Part shown: piece after piece, positions 44,231 through 53,908 of the stretch
Layout of the letters: each line of letters begins with the position of its first letter
How positions within the stretch are numbered: position 1 is the first letter of the stretch
From: Ichthyophis bannanicus
Taxonomy: Eukaryota > Chordata > Amphibia > Gymnophiona > Ichthyophiidae
Assembly (NCBI GenBank): GCA_033557465.1
Contig: CM066033.1
Coordinates: 589,526,438-589,590,437, forward strand
DNA length: 64,000 bases
Direction: 5' to 3'
Program-made: the position numbers and the translations under genes
The notes under the pieces: generated by a model
Database searches by the model: none
Told to the model about the DNA's origin: nothing
Seen by the model: only the letters and a program-made list of their open reading frames with translations

Positions 44231-44589
44231 AATCCTCCTATAAGAAATACAAAGCTCTACTGAAAACATTCTAATTTAGCCTTTCCAGGCTGCTCAGGTT
44301 CAGCTTACTGCAGCCTCTGACTAACTTTGCACTTCAGGTTTACAGGTTTTATAGTCTTCTCCCCCTCTGTCCTATTTTCTATGGCGTTCCTTTTTTTCCT
44401 GTTCTCTTATTTTAAGTTATGCAAACTGCCCTGTTTGCTTTCCTTTCTGAAATTGTATTTCTTTTTTCTGTTTCTGGCCTTGACTGCTATTATTTTTTGT
44501 CCCATTGTAAAGCGTGCTGATGATCCCAAAGGTGCGGTAAATCAAGCGCTCTAATAAAGATAAAGTGCTATCAATTTGAGAAGTCTGTC

Positions 44590-45180
44590 ATGCGGAAGGA
44601 AAGCTCTTGCCTGAATCTTGTCGAGTAGAACTCCAATGAATTTCAAATGTTGGTTGGCTGAAGATGGGATTTTGGGTAATTTACCAAGAACCCTAGTAGC
44701 TCCGAATAGTCAATTATGTTGATTCTTGAACTCCCTCCAGAGTGGCACTCATGATCAGCCAATCGTCAGAGAGGGAGAAAGACAAACATTCCCAGCATCC
44801 AGAGGTAAGCAGCTACTATCACGAGGCTCTTTGCGAAAACATGTGTAGTTGAGGCTAGGCAAAAAGGCAACATACTGTACTGGAAGTGTTGCCCCCCCCA
44901 GAACGAATCTGAGATACTTCCTATGAGCGGAATGTATCTATATGTGGGTGTAGGCATCCTTGAGATCCAGGGAGCATAGCCAATCTCCTTTTTGAAGGCA
45001 AGGAACCAGGGTTCCTAGAGAAATCATTTTGAACTTTTTTCTCACCAAGTATAGGTTCAGATCTCTTAGGTCTAGGATGGGATAGTATCCCCCATTTTCT
45101 TGGGGATCAGGAAGTACCTGGAATAAAATCCCCAACCTCTTGCTCTGGTGGCACGAGCTCGACCACAAGATCTGACAAGA
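44590..45180 (-). pseudogene. DIRS reverse transcriptase fragment (element E)
   Basis: PILDLRDLNLYLVRKKFKM, GTLVPCLQKGDWLCSLD, LKDAYTHI, then a frame change to FQYSMLPFCLASTTHVF and VFLPL; the catalytic box reads as a broken SDDWLI near 44760. Conserved order with elements A-C. Confidence 0.75.
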
Positions 45181-45329
45181 GACCAGTGATTTTTCACTGA
45201 AACATTTCCTGATGCAGAGGGTAGAGATGATGCAGTCTTGGGGGACATTTTGCTGTCAATTCGAATAAATGTAGTCAATAACCACTTTAGATGATTTGAA
45301 GAACCCATCAGTCTGAGTTATTAAGGGGC

Positions 45330-46110
45330 CACCTTTGTGCAAAGAGTGAGACTTCCCCCAACTGAAGGGCTGTCTACGGCAGTCGCTGGAAAATTGGCTA
45401 TGTTCCACAGGAAAGAGTCAAAACCCCGCCCCAGGTTTTCGCTGAAGGGTCAGCTGGGCATTCTGGGGCTTCTCACGTTGTCGCGGCTAGCAAGGGGCCT
45501 GCTCGAGTTGGGAGGTCTGGGGTCCAGGAAAGTACCTATGCTTGTAAGAATAGTAGGCCTTCCACTGGTTTCCCTCGATACCTCCTACAAGAGGAGGCAT
45601 GCTCTGATGTGCGCCTGGAGAACCTGGTAAGAGTAATATGCTGCTTTTCGATATGGCCAGCTTTCTCTTCGACCTGTTCTCCGAAGAGATTCTCCCTGTG
45701 GCATGGGACATCTGTCAGCTTGTTTTGCACTGATTGCTCCAGGTCTGATGACTGGAACCAAGCGTCTGGGCGCCAATATCGAAGCCAGCATTACCGTATG
45801 CCGTCTTGAAGATATCATAGGTCGCTCAGACCATGAACTTTGAGCAGTCCTTACCATGGGTCACCAGGGAATGACACTGGTCCAATTTCTCTGAAAGAGG
45901 AACTGCACTAGATTAGCCAAGTCATACACGATGTCCTTCAGGAACATGTCAACGTAGAGCTGGTAAGAGGAAACATGGTCAACAAGCATGACATTCTGGA
46001 AATATCTTCTTCCTAACGAGTTCAACGTCCTAGCCTCCCTCCTTAGGGGCGCCAAGGAATGATTCTTGGATCTCTTGATTCTCTTTGGGGTGGATTCAAC
46101 CACCAAGGAT
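45330..46110 (-). pseudogene. DIRS gag-like fragment (element E)
   Basis: MVVESTPKRIKRSKNHS, RREARTLNSLGRRYFQNVML, VSSYQLYVDMFLKDI (conserved core), then QNKLTDVPCHRENLF and a basic tail in several frames. The core matches gag A and C. The N-terminal half lies beyond the CR1 insertion or is lost. Confidence 0.7.
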
Positions 46111-46223
46111 GGTGTGGAAGCAGAAGCTTAAGAACATAAGCAATGATATACTGGGTCAGACCAAGGTCCATCAAGCCCAATATCCTGTTTCAAACAGTGG
46201 CCAAGCCAGGTCACAAGTACCTG

Positions 46224-46438
46224 ACAAGACACTCAATCCTTGGTTCAGTAAATATAAAATCCCACTTCATTGGAATATTTTCACGAGTTAAGTACAGCTT
46301 TTTTAGTTTCAATAAATAAAAAGGAACGGGTTGCCTGGTGTGGCTGGGTTTTAATCTCGGTCGCCTCCAGCCTCTTCCGACAAAAATGATATTTTAATTA
46401 GGGGGATTATTGATGGGTTTGTTTTTTGTCTTTATGGG
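46224..46438 (+). mobile_element. SINE-like insertion in the CR1 3' UTR (16-base target duplication)
   Basis: Flanked by AGGTCACAAGTACCTG at 46208-46223 and 46439-46454, a perfect 16-base duplication of CR1 sequence. The 215-base insert shares with 22790-23032 the run AAAAAGGA(A)CGGG, a GTGG-rich part and CTTCCGACAAAAAT about 60 bases later. It ends T-rich. No coding capacity. It is probably a second, diverged member of the same short retroposon family. Confidence 0.7.
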
Positions 46439-46599
46439 AGGTCACAAGTACCTGGCAGTTTAGCAAAAAGACATGTTCCACAATGCTTGTATTGGGGCAA
46501 TCAGTGGATTTTCCAGGTCCTCTTTAATGGTTTATGGACCTTTCCCTCCAGGAACTTTTCCAAACCTTTTTTACCCATAATGTAAAATGTTGTTAAGTA

Positions 46600-47850
46600 C
46601 CCTCATGTTAAATGTAACCCTCCAATTGTGATGTGACCACTTTGATTGTAGGATAAGGTGTGTCTCAACCCCATCCCTTTAGCCACGTGCTTAAAGGTCA
46701 GGGTGGACATTATTGTTGTATTGAAGGTAGAAACTTTTGTTAGCCCAGAAGCCTTCTGGTACTAGTAGTCTCTTTCTTCATAATGAATAGTTGTGTAAGC
46801 CATGTGAATAGTAAAGTATAGGGTTTTATTCCCTTAATGCACAAAAGGTTCAAACGAAGACAACAGGATTTTCACCTTGTTCAGGATTTTCACATAAGGT
46901 ATTTACATAGGTCAAAAACTTGGATATGCTTCACAGTCTTTGTTAGTTATGCAGGGTTCAAACAAAACAGGTTATACAAACAAAAGCAATGCTCCTTCTT
47001 CCAGCTTGTCAAACAAACCTGTGTTTCAAAAGTATATCCTGCATGCTATATTTCTCTCAAGGATTCTAAACTCCCAGTACAACAAAACGTACAGTCCATA
47101 GGGCATTCAGTTAGCAAAGGGTCAGGTTCAGCAGGGTCTATCTGCATAGCCTCTTGTTCTGCTGAGATATCTGTGGCCCCTGAGCTTTCCCCATATATTC
47201 CTGGTTTTACTTCATAACTTCTTCCTAAGGCTCTCCAGCCTGGCTGTACCCGGTCTGGCAAATATGCAACAGGATTTTTGGTAAGCACTCTTTCTATAGG
47301 TTCCCAAACCTTTCTCCAGCTGCCTTGGCTGCTCTTACGGCTCCCTGGCTTCCAGGCCTTTCTGTGACCCGGCCTCATTTCCTGGTTCAGATCTGTGTCT
47401 CTTAGACTCCTGGGCTGAGCCTGGTTCACCCACCTCTGAACTCCTTGGGGCTCACATACAGGGGAAGAAGCATGAAGGTACCTCTGAACTCTTGGGTCTG
47501 TGTCTCTGGTATTCTCCCTACCAGGCACTCTCCCGGTTCTCCTTCTGTCCTTCCTAAAGACTTCTTTCTGGAGCTTCCCAGCCTGAAACTGGCTCTCCTG
47601 GAACTTGTTCCTTTCCTGTAAGGGCTGCAAGTTCAACTGCCTTTTCTTCTCTCTTTAGAGCCGTCTCCTTTCTCTTTCTTCTCTATCAGCAGCTGCTGCG
47701 GCTCATGCCACTCCTCTCTCCTCTGGCTTGTCTATGCTTTGCTTATAAAGCTGTTTCTTAGGTAAGGATTCTGTCCCTCTGACCAGGTGTATCTGATTAT
47801 GCTTTGAATTAGTTCTTGCATCAGCCCAACCTGGGCATGTCAGCCTACCT
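46600..47850 (-). mobile_element. LTR-like element, copy 4 (ends not resolved)
   Basis: Assigned by an ORF ending in an acidic stretch plus MDCT (47046-47640, minus) and by GGAATAAAACCCTA on the minus strand near 46821-46834, identical to the polyadenylation context of copy 1. It lies within the composite insert that splits the CR1. I could not find matching TG/CA ends or a 4-base duplication. Confidence 0.5.
47046..47640 (-). pseudogene. ORF of LTR-like copy 4
   Basis: About 195 codons open on the minus strand with no ATG near the 5' end. The protein is Arg/Gln/Pro-rich (KDRRRTGRVPGREN, KAWKPGSRKSSQGSWRK), then acidic (ISAEQEAMQIDPAEPD), and ends ECPMDCTFCC. The acidic-then-MDC(S/T) end is shared with copies 1-3 although the rest has diverged. 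Function unknown; likely a relic. Confidence 0.45.
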
Positions 47851-47867
47851 TCTGAATCTGAACCCAA

Positions 47868-47957
47868 TGCCCTGTTCTATGTAATTTCAGTTTGTTCAAT
47901 GTAAAACGCACTGATGCAGAATAGCGCGGTATATAAGAGAATGTAAATAAATAAATC
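47868..47957 (+). repeat. SINE 3' tail (same as 120-230)
   Basis: CCCTGTTCTATGTAATTTCAG then CACTGATGCAGAATAGCG and GTATATAAGAGAATGTAAAT match the tail at 112-218 almost base for base. The SINE body is absent, so this is 5' truncated. Confidence 0.75.
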
Positions 47958-48105
47958 TCCGTGCATGCTCCCTCTAGCTGCACTTCTCACTAACTGCGCA
48001 TTATGTATATCATTTCCTTTAGATATCAGTGTTTTCTTCTACCTCCATGGGTCTACTGGCGTCTGCTTCATCACAGGTGGTATACAAATCCGTCTAAATA
48101 AATAA
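47958..48105 (+). repeat. LINE/SINE 3' end of L2 type
   Basis: Ends GGTGGTATACAAATCCGTC then AAATAAATAAATAAA, directly against CR1 sequence at about 48106. The upstream 100 bases are not recognised. Confidence 0.5.
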
Positions 48106-48506
48106 ATAAACACGAATACACTGGCAGCTTTTACTACATCCCCCGAGAACGAATTCCAGAGTTTGATTACGCTTTGAGTGAAAAAATATTTTCTCTTATT
48201 AGTCTTAAACGGGTAACACTGTAGTTTCATTGCATGTCCCCTACGCCTCCTACTTTTTGATGGCATAAACAATCGATCTACGTTTACCCGTCCCACTCCA
48301 TTCATTAATTTATAGACCACCGTCATATCTCCCCTCAGACGTCTCTTTTCCAAATTGAACAGCCCTAACCTTTTAAGCCTCTCCTCTCCTTTATCATTTT
48401 GGTGGCTCTTATCTATAACTTTTCTAATTCTGCTATATCCTTTATAAGATCCAGCGACCAGAACTGCACACAATATTGAAGGTGCGGTCGCACCATGGAA
48501 CGACAC
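48106..48506 (-). pseudogene. CR1 C-terminal domain (minus copy)
   Basis: [71 protein letters not shown] and KAASVFVF. At the plus-strand left end it is cut by the composite insert; the last residues (KKGLEKFLEG-type) resume at 46571-46545. Confidence 0.85.
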
Positions 48507-48733
48507 AGAGGCATTAAAATATACTTTGTTTTATTCTCCATTCCTTTCCTTAGGATCCCTAGCATTCTATTTGCCTTCTTGGCCGCAACTGCAAACTGGG
48601 CGAAGGGTTCAATGTGCTAACCAAAATCACACCTAAATCCTTGTCTTGGATGGCGGTTCTTAATGTGGAACCTTGCATTGTCTAACCATAGTTGGCTTTG
48701 TTCTTTCCTAGGTGCACTTGTCCTCATTAAATT

Positions 48734-49457
48734 TCATTTGCCATTTGAATGTCCAGTCTTCCAATTTGTCAAGGTCCTCTTGAAATTTTGACAATCCTGT
48801 TGGGTTTTAACAACTTTGAATAATTTTGTTTCATTTGCAAATTTGATGACCTCACTTGTTATACCCATTTCTAGGTCATTTACTAATATGTTAAAAAGCA
48901 GCAAAGATCTATTATTCACCTTTCTCCATTGGGAAAATTAGCCGTTTAGTCCTACCCTCTGTTTTTTTATCTTTTTTTTTTTTTATTGAAAGGCAGCAAT
49001 TAGACACAAAATGTTTTTTATCTTTTAACCAGTTCCTGATCCACAATACTACACTGCCTCCTATCTCATGACTTTTTAATTTTACCAAGAGTCACTCATG
49101 GGGGACCTTGTCAAAGGCTTTCTGAAAATCCAGATACACTATATCGACCGGCTCGCCTTTGTCTACCTGTTTATTCACACCTTCAAAAAAAAGATTAGTA
49201 AGACAAGACCTTCCTTGGCTAAAGCCATGTTGGCTTTCTCCCATTAAACCATGACTATCTACATGTTCAGTGATTTTTTTCTTTATAATGGTTTCTATCA
49301 TTTTGCCCGGTACAGACATCAGACTCACCAGTTTGTAGTTTCCCAGATCACACCAGAATCCTTTTTTAAAAATTTACATTGGCCATACACTAATCTAACA
49401 GTATTACAGATGATTTTAATGATGTTCACAGATTACTAATAGTAGATGTCCAATCTC
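48734..49457 (-). pseudogene. CR1 reverse transcriptase, second half (minus copy)
   Basis: [65 protein letters not shown], then KFANETKLF in place of KFADDTKLF: both catalytic Asp residues are replaced. The other half of the RT continues at 54908 beyond the L1. Dead. Confidence 0.87.
48972..49013 (-). mobile_element. Very short retroposed insertion (about 42 bases) in CR1
   Basis: CR1 sequence is broken between a T-run and ATTGAAAGGCAGC...CAAAATG, flanked by TTTTTTATCTTTT on both sides (about 48962-48974 and 49014-49026). On the minus strand the insert ends CAATAAAAAAAAA, a poly(A) signal merging into a tail. This is what an extremely 5'-truncated LINE-mediated insertion looks like. Homopolymers make the exact borders uncertain. 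Confidence 0.55.
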
Positions 49458-49473
49458 ATATTTCAGTTCTTTC
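49458..49473. repeat. Target-site duplication of the L1 (3' side)
   Basis: ATATTTCAGTTCTTTC, identical to 54892-54907. A single copy restores the CR1 protein across the gap (KELKYEIGHLLLVICE). Confidence 0.9.
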
Positions 49474-49697
49474 TTTTTTTTAATGCTTTATTTTCGTTTT
49501 ATAACAACAAAGGAAAGGAAGACATACAGCTAAAGACAAATACATACATAGAATGTGATACATACACCAAAGTAAACCCCTACCACCCCCCTCCCCCCTG
49601 CTTCTTCTCTAGAAACTAATCATTCCATAAAACGGGCGTGTACTGACATTATTGTGGTACAAGACCTAACGGTGATCTGAAACATAATGAGTATACA

Positions 49698-52600
49698 TTA
49701 AACAGACACGCCGGAGCAATGAGCAGAGTGTACATAATCATTGAGCATCTGCCATTTAGACCAGCGAGAGTGAGTTTGGATATGGGGAATAGCTCTCCGA
49801 GATATCTGCTCATATTTACTATATAAGCAGACGAGGTTCCACCATTCATTGGCAGTAATTCGAGAGCTATCCTTCCAATTCCTCGTGATTAAACATATGG
49901 CTATACCCAGCATGAAATCAAGGAGAAAGCGACCCTTCTTAGGAAGAGAGGGGACCTCCGCCACTGAGCGGAGTCCCACAATCTTCCAAGAAAGAGGCTC
50001 GTGGAGGTGTAAGATAGATTGAATACGACCCCAGACCCGCCCCCAGTAAACCTGCAGTTGAGGACATTCATAAAGAACATGAGCAAGGGTTCCCACAGCA
50101 GTATGGCAAGACCAACACTGGTCCCTAGCAGTTGTGTTCCATTTGGCTATTCTTTCTGGAGTATAAAAGCATCTATGTGCAAAAAAGAATAGAGTTTGGG
50201 TTACAGAGGCAGATCGGGAAACCCGCACTACTTTGCTCCAGAAAACGCTCCATTGCACAGGGGTTAAAGTGGTTTGCAGTTCGCGTTCCCAGGCTTGTTG
50301 AGCTCTACAAGTAGCAGTATCGGTACCCTGACATAATAATTTATAAAAGTTAGAGGCTACCCCATGTGTACTACTAATAGAGTGAATTAGTTCTAATAGC
50401 CCGTCCTCAGTAGGGGCAGAGGGCGGCAGGATTTGAGCACTTTTGAGGCAGTGTTGAAGCTGCATCAATTGAAAGTAATGTTTCGCTGGTAACGCAAATT
50501 CCTTTTGTAAATCAGAAAAGGTCTTCCAACGAGCTGCAGAGAAGAGTTGTTGGGGTGTCCAAATCCCCCTAGAGTACCAGGGTTTCCATGCAATCGTTTT
50601 ATTTAGGACTTGAATTCTGGGGTTATTCCACAGCGGGAGTCCGTCCGGAGGACATATGTTTGGGCCCAGTGACAGAATGAGAGTGTTAAAGGCCGCAAGG
50701 GTATCGACAATCATTGGGGGATGGCGTGTGTCTACTTGATGGGACATGCCGGGGAGATGGATCAACGGAATTGGGCTACTTAGCTCCTCTTCAATGTCAA
50801 GCCAAACTGGTCTGTTGTCTGTTGAGGCAGCTAGCCATCGGGCACCTTGCTTAAGTAGGAAGGCTTGATGATATCTAAGAAAATCAGGAAAGCGGGTACC
50901 CCCTAGTTCCTTCACAGACTGTAGTTTTTGTTTAGCTACTCTTGGTGGTTTTCCCTGCCAGAGATAACGGACGAGAAGGCCCTCTATGTCTTTGTAGGTG
51001 TGTAGCGGGAGGAAGCAGGGCAGCATTTCTAAAATATAGTTCACTTTGGGGACTATCATCATTTTGACGGTTTCTAGGCGGCCCCACCATGTTAGGGATA
51101 AGGGAGACCACCGATTTGTGAGCTCACGGACTTTGGAGACTACCTCCTTGGCATTAAAACTAACAGTGTCTTCTAAAGGAGAACAGTAGTGGACGCCAAG
51201 ATATTTCACCATGCGGGATTGCCAAAGGAAAGGAAAGGCCTGCATGTCAGCCTCATGTACCCAACGGTTCAGTGGGAATGCTACGGATTTGGTCCAGTTT
51301 ATTTTATAGCCCGATAGTTGCGAGTATCCATCAATCAGGTCCAAGACAGCCGGGACCGAATCCAGGGATACAAAGAGCATAAGGTCATCTGCATATGCAG
51401 AGAGTTTAATCTCTCTGTGACTGAAGGGGACACCTCGAATACGTGCGGACTGTCTAATAAGGAGGGCGAGGGGTTCAAGAGCTAGATCAAAGAGCATGGG
51501 TGATAGGGGGCAACCTTGACGCGTGCCTCTTTGAAGATTAAAAGGCCGAGACTTAATGGCATTTACACAAATACTGGCAACAGGTTGAGAATACATGACT
51601 TGGAGGTATCGTAGGAAGCCCTCCCCAAAGCCATACCATCGGAGAACTGCAAATAAGAAGGGCCATTCCAGGCGATCAAAGGCTTTTTCAGCATCTAGGG
51701 AAAGACCCACCCATGGGTGGTCTAAATTGGCAGCACTAGATAGCACATGGCACAAGGTCCGAGCATTGTCAGCGGTGGAGCGGCCGGGTATAAAACCACA
51801 TTGGTCGGGATGGACTAAGGTGGCCATCCTGTCAGATAGCCGGGTGGCCAAGATCGTTGCGAAGATCTTATAATCGGCATTAAGTAGGGAGATTGGACGG
51901 TAGTTGGCGGTTAGCAGCGGGTCTCTGCCTTCTTTCTCAAAAGCTACCACATTAGCTGCAGAAAAGGATCCCAAAGAGGATGTATCTACCGCAAGGGCAG
52001 TAAAGTAAAGTTTTAAGTAGGGAACTAAATCTGCACTGAACGTTCTGTAGAATTCTGTCGGGAGACCATCAGGCCCAGCGGCTCGACCCGAGGCTGTTCG
52101 TTTTAGGGCAGAATGGATCTCTGAAGTAGAGAAGGGTTCATCCAGCGCATCCCTATCAGCTTCAGAAAGGGTCGGCCGCTGAATACCAGAAAACAAGCGC
52201 TCGAAGGTCTCGGATGAGAATTCACATTCAGATTGATATAGATGGGTATAGAAATCCCGAAAAAGTTCTACGATATCGGAGTCTGTGGTCAGTATGCCCC
52301 CTCCCTGTGGGGCACGAAGGGCCGCTACGCGTTTGGCTTCTTTTTGACCTTTCAAGGCGTTGGCTAAAAGTCGACCGGCTCGGTTACTTTCACGGTAATA
52401 TGTCCCTTGCTGAAGTGCAATACTCTGAGAAGCTGCAGTTGAGAGGATTGCATTATATTGAAAACGGAGACGCTGTAAGCGAATTAAGACGCATGGATCA
52501 GTACGTGAAGTTAGAACTCGTTCGCCTGCTTTGATTTGTTGGTCTAGTATAAGGAGCTGCTGTTTGCGTTGTTTCCGCAGGCGAATTTGATAACTAGTGA

Positions 52601-53492
52601 TCGTTGCACGAATGGCCGCTTTAAAACCCTCCCACCAAGCCCAATTTGCAGTGTCCTGGGGTAGATTAAAGTGAAAGTAGTCCTGTATGGCTGCACGAAT
52701 TTCTAACTGGAACTCTGGTTGAGTTAATAGGGCTCTGTCAAAGAACCAGGCCCCCGAATTTCCTTGGGGCGCAGTGGTGTGTAATTGAAAAGAAATGGCA
52801 GCATGATCTGAGATATGTTGGGAGTGAATTTTTGCAGTGTCTACCTGAGGAACTAACAGTTTTGATATTAGAAAGAAATCTATGCGAGACTGGGATTTAT
52901 GAGGGGAAGAGAAGGTGGTAAAGTCAAGCTCATTGGGGTGTAGTAACCTCCATAGATCGACTAAAGCAAGATCTTTGATCATAGAGGTAAGCGTAGTGTG
53001 ACTCTTGGGGGGACCACTCGTCCTAGGCGGCTGCTTGTCAATCAGGGGATCAAGAACTAAATTGAAATCCCCCCCAATTATCAATGAAGTATTAGCAGAG
53101 GCCTGCGCAACCTGAGCAATGGTAGCAAAAAAGGCAGGGTCATCTACATTAGGAGCATAAAGGCATATACATGTAGCTTCGAGGTTACCTATCTTGAGGT
53201 GAGCCCTGGACCATCTGCCTGCTGTATCTGAGCTAGTCGCAATAATAGTAGCATGCAGAGATTTCCTAACCAGTATGGCAACCCCACATTTCTTGGAAAC
53301 AGCTGGGGAATAGGCGGCCACCATGTAAGGTTTAACATTGAGTTTAAGAGATTCCTTCGAATTTAAATGCGTTTCTTGGAGGAAAATCAGGTCCGCAGCT
53401 TCATGACTTAGGTAGCTCAGGATTTTCTTCCGTTTTATCGGATTATTGATGCCTTTTACGTTCAATGATAAAATCTTACATGGTGCCATCAA
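49698..53492 (-). CDS. L1 ORF2 protein: endonuclease-reverse transcriptase
   Basis: 1264 residues, intact. AP-type endonuclease (about 1-235): LSLNVKGINN, FLQETHLNS (catalytic Glu), IIGGDFNLVLD, SRIDFFLIS and ISDHAAISF (terminal Asp-His). RT (about 440-760): DPLLTANYRPISLLN, DQCGFIPGRSTADN, LSLDAEKAFDRLEW, RGTRQGCPLSPMLFDLAL and the catalytic LSAYADDLMLF. The C-terminal part has a Cys-His motif, DQCWSCHTAVGTLAH followed by YECP (C-x2-C-x8-H-x4-C). The start is the first of two Met codons; length matches vertebrate L1 ORF2. It nicks DNA and copies element RNA at the nick. L1 versus Tx1 subclade is not decided. Confidence 0.95.
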   Translation of the reverse strand: MMAPCKILSLNVKGINNPIKRKKILSYLSHEAADLIFLQETHLNSKESLKLNVKPYMVAAYSPAVSKKCGVAILVRKSLHATIIATSSDTAGRWSRAHLKIGNLEATCICLYAPNVDDPAFFATIAQVAQASANTSLIIGGDFNLVLDPLIDKQPPRTSGPPKSHTTLTSMIKDLALVDLWRLLHPNELDFTTFSSPHKSQSRIDFFLISKLLVPQVDTAKIHSQHISDHAAISFQLHTTAPQGNSGAWFFDRALLTQPEFQLEIRAAIQDYFHFNLPQDTANWAWWEGFKAAIRATITSYQIRLRKQRKQQLLILDQQIKAGERVLTSRTDPCVLIRLQRLRFQYNAILSTAASQSIALQQGTYYRESNRAGRLLANALKGQKEAKRVAALRAPQGGGILTTDSDIVELFRDFYTHLYQSECEFSSETFERLFSGIQRPTLSEADRDALDEPFSTSEIHSALKRTASGRAAGPDGLPTEFYRTFSADLVPYLKLYFTALAVDTSSLGSFSAANVVAFEKEGRDPLLTANYRPISLLNADYKIFATILATRLSDRMATLVHPDQCGFIPGRSTADNARTLCHVLSSAANLDHPWVGLSLDAEKAFDRLEWPFLFAVLRWYGFGEGFLRYLQVMYSQPVASICVNAIKSRPFNLQRGTRQGCPLSPMLFDLALEPLALLIRQSARIRGVPFSHREIKLSAYADDLMLFVSLDSVPAVLDLIDGYSQLSGYKINWTKSVAFPLNRWVHEADMQAFPFLWQSRMVKYLGVHYCSPLEDTVSFNAKEVVSKVRELTNRWSPLSLTWWGRLETVKMMIVPKVNYILEMLPCFLPLHTYKDIEGLLVRYLWQGKPPRVAKQKLQSVKELGGTRFPDFLRYHQAFLLKQGARWLAASTDNRPVWLDIEEELSSPIPLIHLPGMSHQVDTRHPPMIVDTLAAFNTLILSLGPNICPPDGLPLWNNPRIQVLNKTIAWKPWYSRGIWTPQQLFSAARWKTFSDLQKEFALPAKHYFQLMQLQHCLKSAQILPPSAPTEDGLLELIHSISSTHGVASNFYKLLCQGTDTATCRAQQAWERELQTTLTPVQWSVFWSKVVRVSRSASVTQTLFFFAHRCFYTPERIAKWNTTARDQCWSCHTAVGTLAHVLYECPQLQVYWGRVWGRIQSILHLHEPLSWKIVGLRSVAEVPSLPKKGRFLLDFMLGIAICLITRNWKDSSRITANEWWNLVCLYSKYEQISRRAIPHIQTHSRWSKWQMLNDYVHSAHCSGVSV

Positions 53493-53908
53493 TCGGTAAT
53501 AGACATTTTAGGTAAGGGCGCTTGAAAACATACAACATAAGCAGAAGCTGTACGGCAATGACATAATCACCGAGTATGCTGGCTAATACACCCCATATTG
53601 AAAAGCATGTACCAAAGTAACTTAGAGAAGAAGCAAAACCCCCAAAGAATATGGCGACCATATGTCTGCGGGAGGAGGCCCTAGAGAGGAGGATGAAGAC
53701 ATGAAAAAAAAAGAGAAGAAACACCAGAGTCCATAATTAACACTGTCTCTGATATTCATCGAAGCTACTCTGGGTAGATGGAGTCGGGTCACAAACATCA
53801 TCAAAAGAAGGCAACAAACCGCCCTCGACAGACTCCTTGCTGGACTGTGGCAAATCCAAGATGGCGGGTACAGCGGATAGGAGAACACTGGTAGGAACAC
53901 TCTGGAAG
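53493..53908 (-). other. L1 inter-ORF region
   Basis: 416 bases between ORF1 stop and ORF2 start, long for an L1. Two overlapping frames of 82-92 codons occur but lack domains and look like chance. How ORF2 is translated from this distance is not evident from the sequence. Confidence 0.5.

Larger units (their letters stand above)
40706..44584 (+). mobile_element. L2/Rex1-like LINE, 3' part, split by another LINE
   Basis: The first piece (40706-41225) covers the RT palm through the pre-C-terminal segment; the second (43925-44584) covers the C-terminal domain and 3' UTR. The end reads TTGTAAAGCGTGCTGATG, GGTGCGGTAAATCAAGCGC, AATAAAGATAAAG. The interruption at NKH/HHHLL is filled by an L2-type LINE (41226-43922). 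DIRS E sequence starts directly at 44585. Confidence 0.75.
44585..46125 (-). mobile_element. DIRS-type retroelement E fragment (RT and gag)
   Basis: The RT (45180-44590) and the 3' half of gag (46110-45330) remain on the minus strand. It is bounded left by a LINE 3' end and right by the 3' end of a minus-strand CR1 inserted in gag. Recombinase, RNase H and both termini are absent. Confidence 0.75.

Noticed and set aside
46572..47868. Exact ends and target duplication for LTR-like copy 4
   Set aside because: Several TGT/ACA candidates exist but none gives matching 4-base flanks, and neighbouring SINE tails confuse the borders.
53493..53908. An extra gene between L1 ORF1 and ORF2
   Set aside because: The 82- and 92-codon frames overlap each other, are of biased composition and have no conserved motif; a spacer is the simpler reading.
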